NCBI GenBank assembly: GCA_027451165.1
Contig: DAIDJX010000071.1
Coordinates: 1 to 13,245 of the forward strand
Direction of reading: 5' to 3'
DNA from: Prolixibacteraceae bacterium
Lineage (GTDB): Bacteria > Bacteroidota > Bacteroidia > Bacteroidales > Prolixibacteraceae
DNA: 13,245 nucleotides
Shown piece by piece: positions 6,119-13,245 of this stretch; the stretch's first letter is position 1; each line of letters opens with the position of its first letter. Made by a program: the position numbers and the translations under genes. The notes beneath the pieces were generated by a model. That model ran no database searches. It was not told the origin of the DNA and saw only the letters and a list, made by a program, of their open reading frames with translations.

Positions 6119-8167
6119 TCACTCCAACACCAAACCATCCGGTGTTTGCCGGAAGTGAAACGAATGATTCCTGCCTTTATATTTGAGGGAGAAATGACTA
6201 TCTCCCTGTTTCCCCCGGGAAAGCAGGATATTTTGGGCAATCTTCCCGGCTTCTTCCCTGTTTCCGACAGGAACAACCAGGGAGAACAGGCAGGTGGGTT
6301 GACCTGTTGATTTTACTTTGGAATTGAAATAGGGGATCCACTCCGTCAAAGCTTCTTTTTTAACCGGCAAAAACGGTAGTTTTCCGTTGTCGATGGTTAC
6401 TTTTTCCCTGCATACCGGGATCAAGGCCATGGAATGACCCTCTCCGTCATTCAGTAAGGTAAAATTCTCAAAGGATTCCATATTTTTCACCCCCGGGAAA
6501 AAACGGGCTTCGATGTCATTGCCGGGATCGCAGGAGACTTCATCCAGTACCAGCACCAGATCAGGTTTTTCGAGGATGATATGCCTTCTCCATTTTTTCA
6601 GGAATTGTCCGGGATAGGCATTGGTGGGATCCATGAGCGTATAATCTCTTTCCCCGGAAGTCCTGAATTCCAGGATATTGCCACCCACGCCTTCTTCCCA
6701 GGGCTGGTCTTTGTATTTTGCACTTTTTTGCTGTTCCCCGTTGACCAAAATGAGGTTATGACCCAGACTGGCGGCATTGGGATAATTCCAGCGGTCCCGG
6801 GAGAAGTATTGTTCATCGTAGGCTATATTGCCCAGGTCCCTGATGAAATACTTGTTCTGCCAGTTGACCATAAACTGCCCCACATCGAGGTGCCCATGGT
6901 GGGGATCGTCGTTGTTACCAGCCTTGCAGGCGACAGTGACCTCCGCAGGATTTAAGAAGCCGGAACGCATAAAAGCCCAGCCAATTGATGCAAACAAACG
7001 CGAAGGAACTGCAGGGGTTTGTTCCCTGACAGCCGGTCGCGGCCATAGCAAATCATTGATCGAGGTACCTTCTTTCAACAAGTGGTTACGGTACCAGGCT
7101 CCGTCGCTGCTGGAGGTCTGTTCGACCAGTTTATTGATCAGCCAGGTTGCCCCCACCGGTTTGCCACTGCCATCACCGAACTCCCCGGTCAGGCCATACA
7201 AGGCAAAATCTACCGGCGCTTTTTGGATTTTTTCATGTTGAAAGAGATTGAATTTACCTCCGCTGACCTTTCTGAGCGCTTCCATGAAAACTACTGAATG
7301 GCTCATCCCGTATGCCCAATAATCCCGGCCTTCCTGCCAGGCGCCATCTGTTCCCAGGTTATCCAGAAAGAAACTAGTCCGGTTCCAGGATTCGGCAACC
7401 ACATCCACCAGTCCCGGATCTTCCGTCAACAGCGAAAGACAGGAAGTTCCCAGGCCGCTGAAGCAGATTCCGCACCAGTTACATTTGTAGGAGGTGGCCC
7501 ACCATTGGTAATCGTAGTTGTTCCGCACCGGAAGGATCACTTTTTCATACAAGGCATTCCGTAACCTGTCGCGCTGGTGTTTGCTAAAAGCCGGATAACA
7601 CCAGTCGTACACCAGAGCCATATCGATGGCTGTGGATGCCGTGCGGATATCGGAACTGAATACGACGTTGTCATCGCTCTTTTTGGCATTCCAGGGCCAC
7701 ACCCGGTCGTAAATGATCGTAAACTCATGGGCTTTGATGATCCAGGTGGGCAATTCGGCAAGGGCATCGGCAAATTCAAAACTTTTCTGTGCATAGCGGG
7801 CTTCTCCGGTGAGCTGATACAAAAAAGCCAGGGAACGCGCAGCATTGCAATATTCCCCCATTTGCCGGTCAAACAAGCCATCCGAATCGTAGCGGGGATG
7901 GGCCGACTGGGGAGGAAACTCCTTGATCGGCGTGTACATCAGCCGGTTACATTCCACTTTCAACCGCTCGAAGATCAGTTTGGATTCCTTATCTGTGGCG
8001 ATCAGCGATAAAATTTCATTTTTCCCCTGATCGTTGAACAACAGATACGGATGAACCAGTTTGGCTGGCAATGCCCCGGAAATCTGCCCGGGAGTGACTC
8101 CGGCTTCTGCAGAAATAATTCGTAATACCAATAAAAATGCAAGAATTGGCGTAATAGTTTTTCCCAT
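6119..8167 (-). CDS. Exported heparinase II/III-fold polysaccharide lyase
   Basis: This 682-residue protein has a signal peptide (about 1-22, with an AEA cleavage region). It has the layout of heparinase II/III-type lyases. An alpha-helical toroid (about 45-390) contains NWCGICFSGLG (230-240), the equivalent of the NWxxVC block, and EGRDYWAYG (279-287), which carries the tyrosine candidates for catalysis. A beta-sheet part (about 391-682) contains DPHHGHLDVGQFM (421-433, with His423, His424, His426 and Asp428) and ASLGHN (466-471). Such enzymes cleave uronic-acid-containing chains by beta-elimination. The exact PL family and substrate cannot be named by eye. There is no T9SS tail or lipobox, so it probably works in the periplasm on imported oligosaccharides. 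It leads a minus-strand pair with the isomerase-fold gene. Four cysteines clustered at 229, 232, 235 and 243 are unusual for the fold. Confidence 0.85.
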   Translation of the reverse strand: MGKTITPILAFLLVLRIISAEAGVTPGQISGALPAKLVHPYLLFNDQGKNEILSLIATDKESKLIFERLKVECNRLMYTPIKEFPPQSAHPRYDSDGLFDRQMGEYCNAARSLAFLYQLTGEARYAQKSFEFADALAELPTWIIKAHEFTIIYDRVWPWNAKKSDDNVVFSSDIRTASTAIDMALVYDWCYPAFSKHQRDRLRNALYEKVILPVRNNYDYQWWATSYKCNWCGICFSGLGTSCLSLLTEDPGLVDVVAESWNRTSFFLDNLGTDGAWQEGRDYWAYGMSHSVVFMEALRKVSGGKFNLFQHEKIQKAPVDFALYGLTGEFGDGSGKPVGATWLINKLVEQTSSSDGAWYRNHLLKEGTSINDLLWPRPAVREQTPAVPSRLFASIGWAFMRSGFLNPAEVTVACKAGNNDDPHHGHLDVGQFMVNWQNKYFIRDLGNIAYDEQYFSRDRWNYPNAASLGHNLILVNGEQQKSAKYKDQPWEEGVGGNILEFRTSGERDYTLMDPTNAYPGQFLKKWRRHIILEKPDLVLVLDEVSCDPGNDIEARFFPGVKNMESFENFTLLNDGEGHSMALIPVCREKVTIDNGKLPFLPVKKEALTEWIPYFNSKVKSTGQPTCLFSLVVPVGNREEAGKIAQNILLSRGKQGDSHFSLKYKGRNHSFHFRQTPDGLVLE

Positions 8168-8370
8168 TATGATAAAAAGATTAAGTCTACGCTATAGCAG
8201 GCGATTCCCTGTCAATGATTTAATTTACTGTAAGACAAACTTTTGTTTTATTATCCGGCGATGGCCGAATGGAGTTAGAAAAATAACATTTTTAATTAAA
8301 TTGGCAGATTAAATTCTGCACTCTTTTCTTTACCGGTAAGTTGTTGCTGAAGGAAAACCAACATCTGAAT
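8168..8370. promoter_or_regulatory. Divergent intergenic region between lyase and GH140-like operons
   Basis: This AT-rich 203-bp gap must hold the promoters for two divergent operons. It contains a near-perfect palindrome at 8231-8250 (listed separately), a small GC hairpin (CGGC-GATG-GCCG at about 8256-8267) and a GCAGA-N6-TCTGC inverted repeat at 8304-8319. No clear TAnnTTTG element was found for either direction. Confidence 0.55.
8231..8250. repeat. 20-bp near-palindrome, candidate operator
   Basis: The sequence TAAGACAAACTTTTGTTTTA has two 9-bp arms around a CT centre and pairs at 8 of 9 positions; the inner ACAAA/TTTGT is perfect. It lies 64 bp from the lyase start and 120 bp from the GH140-like start, between divergent operons, where a shared regulator would be expected to bind. 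The arms are AT-rich, so chance is possible. No regulator gene is in the window. Confidence 0.4.
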
Positions 8371-9762
8371 ATGAAACGAATTGCCTTACTTCTGATTGTC
8401 TTTCTGACAGGAGTGAATTCAGGTTGCCCGCCCGCCGGCAACCCGGTTAAATCATCAGCATTACAAGTAGCCTCCAACCAGCGTTTTCTTACCGATGAAA
8501 AGGGAAATCCCTTTTTCTGGCTGGGAGACACCGGATGGTTGTTGTTCGGAAAACTAACGCGGGAAGAAACGGAGCAATACCTGGAAAACCGGAAAGAAAA
8601 AGGGTTCAATGTGATCCAGGTGATGGTGTTGCATGCCTTGGATTACTGCAATGCTTACGGCGATTCTGCCCTGGTCAGCCGGAATGTGGCAAAACCCTTG
8701 ACAACCCCGGGAAATGCGTTTGAAAAACCTGACGAATATGACTTTTGGGACCATGTGGATTACGTCGTGGATATTGCCGCAGAAAAAGGGATTTACCTGG
8801 GGCTCGTACCGGTTTGGGGCAGCAATGTGAAATCGGGCCGGATCAGCCGGGAGCAAGCAGAATGGTATGCCCGCTGGCTGGCAGAAAGGTTCCGTAAACA
8901 TCCCAATATTGTCTGGCTGAATGGCGGAGATATCCGGGGGAGTGATTCCACCGGAACCTGGAACATCATTGGAAACACCCTGAAGAAATACGACCCGGGG
9001 CACCTGATCACATTTCATCCCTTCGGAAGAATGCAGTCTTCCGACTGGTTCCACAACGCCAGCTGGCTCGATTTCAACATGTTCCAGTCGGGGCACCGGC
9101 GTTACGACCAGGATGATTCCGAAAGAAACTATGGCGAAAACAACTGGCGCTATGCCGAAGCAGATTATAATCGGGAACCTGTCAAACCTACTCTCGACGG
9201 TGAACCTTCCTATGAGGGAATTCCCCAGGGATTGCACGATACCCTTCAACCCCTGTGGAATGAAAATGATGTCAGACGTTACGCATACTGGTCGGTTTTT
9301 GCCGGCGGCTGTGGATTCACATACGGGCACAATGCCGTGATGCAATTTTATAAGCCGGGAGATAAAGGTTCCTATGGCAATAAAAAACGGTGGATCGACG
9401 CCATCAACGATCCGGGAGCCGGACAGATGCAATACCTGAAGAAACTGATGCTATCCCGCCCTTATTTTGACCGCATTCCGGATCAAACCCTGCTGGCCGG
9501 TCCTTCCGGTGAAAAATACGATTACCAGGCCGCCACCAGGGGTAAAGATTATGCGTTTGTGTATACTTATAACGGGAAAGAAATCAAGGTACATCTTGGA
9601 AAAATAAACAGGAAAAGGATAAAGGCCGCCTGGTATAACCCCCGCAACGGAACAGAAACCGGCATCGGCATATTTCCCAATGTTGGAATACAACGATTTG
9701 ATCCTCCCGGCGAACCCACCGAAGGAAACGATTGGATACTCATTTTAGATTCCGTAAAATAA
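8371..9762 (+). CDS. GH140-like (DUF4038) glycoside hydrolase
   Basis: Read from ATG 8371, the protein has 463 residues. An upstream TTG at 8341 is in frame but would add ten polar residues before the signal sequence. The N-terminus (hydrophobic 4-15, VNSGC at 15-19) looks like a lipoprotein signal, though Asn at the -3 position is atypical. A DUF4038 TIM barrel covers about 36-370: FLTDEKGNPFFWLGDTGW (39-56) is the family hallmark, NGGD at 184-187 supplies a candidate acid/base and GEPSYEG at 277-283 a candidate nucleophile (Glu278). The C-terminal part (about 375-460, AFVYTYNGKEI and WYNPRNG) matches the small beta-sandwich usually fused to DUF4038. The characterised GH140 member is an apiosidase acting on rhamnogalacturonan-II, but the family is broad, so the substrate is open. 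It leads an operon with the symporter (17 bp on) and the rhamnosidase. Confidence 0.85.
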   Translation: MKRIALLLIVFLTGVNSGCPPAGNPVKSSALQVASNQRFLTDEKGNPFFWLGDTGWLLFGKLTREETEQYLENRKEKGFNVIQVMVLHALDYCNAYGDSALVSRNVAKPLTTPGNAFEKPDEYDFWDHVDYVVDIAAEKGIYLGLVPVWGSNVKSGRISREQAEWYARWLAERFRKHPNIVWLNGGDIRGSDSTGTWNIIGNTLKKYDPGHLITFHPFGRMQSSDWFHNASWLDFNMFQSGHRRYDQDDSERNYGENNWRYAEADYNREPVKPTLDGEPSYEGIPQGLHDTLQPLWNENDVRRYAYWSVFAGGCGFTYGHNAVMQFYKPGDKGSYGNKKRWIDAINDPGAGQMQYLKKLMLSRPYFDRIPDQTLLAGPSGEKYDYQAATRGKDYAFVYTYNGKEIKVHLGKINRKRIKAAWYNPRNGTETGIGIFPNVGIQRFDPPGEPTEGNDWILILDSVK

Positions 9763-9779
9763 TTTTCAATCATCATTTC

Positions 9780-11276
9780 ATGAACCTTCCACTGATTGAT
9801 CTTCTGGTTTTTCTGATCTACATGACCGGGATCGTCCTTTTCGGATCTTCCTTTTACCGGAAAAATAAAAATTCCGAACAATTTACCTCCGGAGGAGGCA
9901 CCCTGCCGTCCTGGATCGTGGGCATGTCGATTTTCGCCACCTTCGTCAGCAGCATCAGCTTTCTGGCCCTTCCCGGCAAAGCTTATCAGACCGATTGGAA
10001 TGCATTTGTCTTCAGTCTTTCCATTCCAGTTGCCTCCGTAATGGCAGTTGTCTTTTTTGTACCGCTCTACCGCAGCATCAACAGCATTTCAGCCTATACT
10101 TACCTGGAACAGCGTTTTGGCCCCTGGGCCAGAATATACGCTTCTGCCTGTTACATCCTGACCCAGATCATGCGCACCGGGTCCATCCTTTACCTGATGG
10201 CACTCCCCCTGCAGGCTGTATTCGGCTGGAGCATTCCCTGGATCATCATCCTGACCGGTTTGTGCGTGGTCATTTATTCGACGCTCGGCGGCATTAAGGC
10301 AGTCATTTGGACGGATGCCATCCAGGGGATCGTTCTCATTGGGGGAGCGCTGGTCTGCCTGGGCGTACTGATGTTTTCCATGCCGGAAGGACCTGTTCAG
10401 ATGCTGGAAACCGGACTCCGTCATCACAAATTCAACATGGGCCCTTTTACGGGAAGCCTCTCCCAATCCACCTTCTGGGTGATGCTCCTCTATGGCCTTT
10501 TTATTAATCTCCAGAATTACGGGATCGACCAGAATTATGTGCAGCGGTACATGACCACCCGTACCGACAAAGAAGCGAAACGGTCGGCCTTGTTCGGTTC
10601 CCTCCTGTACATCCCTGTTTCACTGGTTTTCTTTCTGATCGGAACCGCCCTGTTTTCCTATTTCCAGGCAATGCCGGAATTGTTGCCCACAGAGCTGCAC
10701 GACCCGCTGAAAGCCGACAAAGTTTTCCCGTGGTTCATTGCCAACGGCTTGCCGCCTGGTTTATCCGGATTGGTGATTGCCGCCGTTTTTGCCGCCGGGA
10801 TGAGTACGATCAGTACCAGTGTGAACGGAACCGCCACTATTGTGCTGACCGATTTTTACCGGCGCTATTTCAATCCGGATCAGTCAGAAAAGAAATCCAT
10901 GAAGGTGTTGTACCTGTCCTCCACCATTTTTGGCATCCTGGGAATCCTGGTTGCATTGGCCATGATCTCCGTGAAAAGCGCCCTCGATACCTGGTGGATG
11001 CTGGCATCGGTCTTCAGCGGGGGTATGCTGGGGCTCTTCCTGCTGGGTTATTTTTCCCGGAAAGCCACTTCCGTTCAGGCGGCCATAGGGGTTACCAGCG
11101 GGGTACTCATAATTTTGTGGATGAGTCTTTCTCCCCTGTATTTCACCGGAGAACAGTTGCTCCGCTTCCGAAGCCCCTTTCATGCCAATCTGACCATTGT
11201 CATCGGCACCACAGTGATTTTTTTGATTGGATTTCTATTAACGGCAGTCCGGCGGATGAAACCGGCGGCAAAATAA
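9780..11276 (+). CDS. Sodium:solute symporter (SSS family), probable sugar importer
   Basis: This is an inner-membrane protein of 498 residues with about 13 hydrophobic segments. The SSS signatures are clear: SISAYTYLEQRFG (102-114), YSTLGGIKAVIWTDAIQG (166-183) and FAAGMSTISTSVNGTAT (337-353), the last holding the Ser/Thr residues that form the Na2 sodium site in this family. SSS transporters import small solutes such as monosaccharides, sialic acid, proline or uronates with sodium. Placed 17 bp after a GH140-like gene and 9 bp before a GH78 rhamnosidase, it most likely imports a monosaccharide they release, with rhamnose the leading candidate; this is inference from context. An in-frame ATG at 9732 lies inside the preceding gene and would add a charged 16-residue extension, so ATG 9780, which opens directly on the first membrane segment, was chosen. 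Confidence 0.92.
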   Translation: MNLPLIDLLVFLIYMTGIVLFGSSFYRKNKNSEQFTSGGGTLPSWIVGMSIFATFVSSISFLALPGKAYQTDWNAFVFSLSIPVASVMAVVFFVPLYRSINSISAYTYLEQRFGPWARIYASACYILTQIMRTGSILYLMALPLQAVFGWSIPWIIILTGLCVVIYSTLGGIKAVIWTDAIQGIVLIGGALVCLGVLMFSMPEGPVQMLETGLRHHKFNMGPFTGSLSQSTFWVMLLYGLFINLQNYGIDQNYVQRYMTTRTDKEAKRSALFGSLLYIPVSLVFFLIGTALFSYFQAMPELLPTELHDPLKADKVFPWFIANGLPPGLSGLVIAAVFAAGMSTISTSVNGTATIVLTDFYRRYFNPDQSEKKSMKVLYLSSTIFGILGILVALAMISVKSALDTWWMLASVFSGGMLGLFLLGYFSRKATSVQAAIGVTSGVLIILWMSLSPLYFTGEQLLRFRSPFHANLTIVIGTTVIFLIGFLLTAVRRMKPAAK

Positions 11277-11285
11277 CTATCAGCT

Positions 11286-13245
11286 ATGAAGTTCCGGAAT
11301 TACCTTATTAAACTTGTCCTGCCTGCGCTTTTAACAGTGCTGGCTTCCTGCACAACACAACCTTTCAGGATTACATCCCTGACCTGCAACAATCAACCCG
11401 AACCCATGGGGGTGAACCCTGTGAATCCTGCTTTCAGCTGGAAGATGGAATCTCCGGCAAGGGGGGTTATGCAGACGGCTTACCAGGTGGTCGTTTTCGA
11501 AAACGGGGGAAAAGGGGAAGTATGGAATAGTGGAAAGGTGGAAAGCAACAAGAGTATTTTCATTGCTTACGAGGGTTCAGAATTAAAGCCCGGCACCATT
11601 TATTTCTGGAAAGTAAAAGCCTGGGACAACAAGGGTCACGAATCTGCATGGCGAACAGGGCGGTTTGTCACCGGTCTCGTTCAGGACAAGGACTGGGAAG
11701 GCGCCCGGTGGATCGGGTACAGGGAAATGGACAGCGCCAGGCGAATTGTTCCGGGAATTCACAGCCCTGGCTCCCGGAAAGAATGGAAAGACAAAATCAG
11801 CGGAGACCATGTGCTGCCCTTGTTGCGAAAGGAATTCAGCGTGAAATCCGGGTTGGAATCGGCCTTCCTGTTTGTTTCCGGACTTGGTCACTACGAAATC
11901 GACCTCAACGGGCAGAAGGTGGGCGACCACTTCCTGGCGCCTGGATGGACCCATTACGACAGCCTTTGTTTCTACAACGTCTTTGAGGTGACGGATGAAC
12001 TTCAGAAAGGAGAAAATGCCTGTGGTGTGTGGCTGGGGAACGGTTTTTACAACATCCCGAATACCGGGTACCGGAAGCTCATCACTGCCTTCGGGAATCC
12101 CAAAATGATCCTGAAACTGCAATTGATCTACAAAGATGGAAGCAGGGAAAATGTGATCAGCGATGAAAGCTGGAAAACAATACCAGGCCCGATCACCTAC
12201 AGCAGCATCTTTGCCGGCGAAACCTTTAACGCCAGCCTGGAGCCCACCGGATGGAACCAGCCCGGTTTCAATGAATCCGGCTGGAAACAGGCCCAACTGG
12301 TAACCCCTCCTGCAAGCCGGCTGGAGGCAGAAACCGATTACCCGGTGAAGGTAATGGAGCGGCTGAACGTGCAATCAATTACCCGCACCGACTCCTCTGA
12401 AACGCAGTATCTGTATGACTTTGGCCAGAATGCCTCCGGAATCGTTGAGCTGGAAGTCTCCGGAAACAAAGGAGATACCGTGAGGCTGGTACCTGCCGAG
12501 CTGATTGACCGGACGGGCAGACCGAACCAGAAGGCTACCGGGAGGCCTTATTCTTTCACTTATATCCTGAAGGGTTCCGGTATTGAAAGGTGGTCGCCCC
12601 GGTTTACCTACTACGGCTTTCGCTATGTGGGCGTGTCTGGGGCGGTCCCGGATACCTCGTCTGTTTCCGGAAACCAACCGCGCATCAAACGGATGACCCT
12701 TCTTCACACCCGGAATTCCGCCCCGGAAACCGGGACTTTCCAAACTTCTGCCGATCTTTTCAACCGGATCAACACGCTGATCCGATGGGCCATGAAAAGC
12801 AACCTGCAAAGTGTGGCCACGGATTGTCCGCACCGCGAAAAGCTGGGTTGGCTGGAACAGACCCACCTGATGGGCAACAGCATCCATTACAATTTTGACA
12901 TCCTGCCGCTGTATAAAAAGCAGGTCAATGACATGATGATCGCTCAGACCGCTGAGGGATTGATCCCGGACATTACCCCGGAATATGTCCCTTTTGCCGG
13001 GGGTTTCCGGGATTCTCCGGAATGGGGCAGCGCCGGGGTAATCCTGCCCTGGATGCTGTACAAATGGTATGGCGATACCGAAGCCATGAAAAAGGCCTGG
13101 CCCATGATGGCCCGGTATGTGGCCTATCTGAAGTCAAAATCGATGAACCACATCCTGGATTATGGCCTTGGCGACTGGTTTGACCTGGGGCCGAAATCTC
13201 CCGGAACAGCCCAGCTGACGCCGGTGAGCCTCACCGCCACCGCCA
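11286..13245 (+). CDS. GH78 alpha-L-rhamnosidase, lipoprotein (partial, runs off right edge)
   Basis: The frame is open from ATG 11286 to the window end, giving 653 residues; family members run to about 900, so roughly the last quarter is missing. A lipoprotein signal ends in a canonical lipobox LASC (19-22), with no acidic surface-export signal after Cys22, so a periplasm-facing membrane anchor is likely. An Ig/Fn3-like N-terminal domain (about 28-130, WKVKAWDNKGHESAW) is followed by the rhamnosidase N-terminal beta-sandwich (about 175-345, VSGLGHYEIDLNGQKVGD), the concanavalin-like domain (about 355-475, YDFGQNASG) and the (alpha/alpha)6 barrel from about 480. The family motif DCPHREKLGW (513-522) carries Asp513 and Glu518, the latter the expected general acid. 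The enzyme removes terminal alpha-L-rhamnose. It sits 9 bp after the SSS symporter gene, in the same operon. The general base and the C-terminal domain lie beyond the window. Confidence 0.94.
   Translation, partial: MKFRNYLIKLVLPALLTVLASCTTQPFRITSLTCNNQPEPMGVNPVNPAFSWKMESPARGVMQTAYQVVVFENGGKGEVWNSGKVESNKSIFIAYEGSELKPGTIYFWKVKAWDNKGHESAWRTGRFVTGLVQDKDWEGARWIGYREMDSARRIVPGIHSPGSRKEWKDKISGDHVLPLLRKEFSVKSGLESAFLFVSGLGHYEIDLNGQKVGDHFLAPGWTHYDSLCFYNVFEVTDELQKGENACGVWLGNGFYNIPNTGYRKLITAFGNPKMILKLQLIYKDGSRENVISDESWKTIPGPITYSSIFAGETFNASLEPTGWNQPGFNESGWKQAQLVTPPASRLEAETDYPVKVMERLNVQSITRTDSSETQYLYDFGQNASGIVELEVSGNKGDTVRLVPAELIDRTGRPNQKATGRPYSFTYILKGSGIERWSPRFTYYGFRYVGVSGAVPDTSSVSGNQPRIKRMTLLHTRNSAPETGTFQTSADLFNRINTLIRWAMKSNLQSVATDCPHREKLGWLEQTHLMGNSIHYNFDILPLYKKQVNDMMIAQTAEGLIPDITPEYVPFAGGFRDSPEWGSAGVILPWMLYKWYGDTEAMKKAWPMMARYVAYLKSKSMNHILDYGLGDWFDLGPKSPGTAQLTPVSLTATA

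Noticed and set aside
6081..6122. GTG start at 6122 for the isomerase-like gene, overlapping the lyase stop
   Set aside because: It would put a charged 14-residue stretch before an already complete Tat signal. ATG 6080 has an AGG at suitable spacing, so it is preferred; the GTG cannot be excluded.
8301..8332. TTG followed by a T-rich stretch as a -33/-7 promoter for the GH140-like operon
   Set aside because: The downstream sequence does not match TAnnTTTG, so the pair was not listed as a promoter.
8554..9432. Long minus-strand open frame (292 codons) opposite the GH140-like gene
   Set aside because: It is antisense to a gene with clear family motifs, has no recognisable domain, and its composition is that expected of a reverse-strand shadow frame.
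11583..12374. Minus-strand open frame (263 codons) opposite the GH78 gene
   Set aside because: It lies entirely within the rhamnosidase coding sequence, which reads without interruption on the plus strand; no domain or start signal was seen.
11286..13245. Possible frameshift in the rhamnosidase gene
   Set aside because: Codon-by-codon reading from 11286 to the window end found no stop and continuous family similarity; the gene is only cut by the window edge.

Overview
The window looks like part of a Bacteroidota chromosome, most likely a free-living or gut plant-polysaccharide degrader. The signs are a C-terminal type IX secretion (Por) sorting domain on one enzyme, weak Shine-Dalgarno sequences, possible TAnnTTTG-type promoter elements, dense carbohydrate-enzyme content, and close similarity of several proteins to families common in Bacteroidales. 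No RNA genes, insertion sequences, CRISPR arrays or phage genes were seen. All intergenic gaps are under 300 bp.

Layout, left to right. (1) A minus-strand operon (2639 to 1) encodes a secreted GH43/CBM6 glycosidase with a T9SS tail, then an LsrG-like small monooxygenase-fold protein, then the first 25 codons of a cytoplasmic protein cut by the window edge. (2) Divergent from it, across a 232-bp gap, is a plus-strand exported alpha/beta-hydrolase esterase (2872-4479). (3) A convergent minus-strand pair (8167 to 4506) encodes an exported heparinase II/III-fold polysaccharide lyase and a Tat-exported protein with the L-fucose/L-arabinose isomerase fold. (4) Divergent from that, across a 203-bp gap holding a near-palindrome, is a tight plus-strand operon: a GH140-like (DUF4038) glycosidase, an SSS sodium/solute symporter, and a GH78 alpha-L-rhamnosidase lipoprotein that runs off the right edge.

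Taken together this is a saccharolytic gene cluster for a rhamnose-containing, uronate-containing, partly acetylated glycan (pectin rhamnogalacturonan or a similar gum). This substrate is inferred from the enzyme families and not proven. The GH43 would act outside the cell, while the lyase, esterase, GH140-like enzyme and rhamnosidase would act in the periplasm or on a membrane. The SSS symporter would take up released monosaccharides. No SusC/SusD pair, sensor or regulator lies in the window.

The least explained element is the Tat-exported isomerase-fold protein, which keeps the metal-ligand-like residues of its cytoplasmic relatives and sits directly behind the lyase. The LsrG-like gene in the glycosidase operon is the second.
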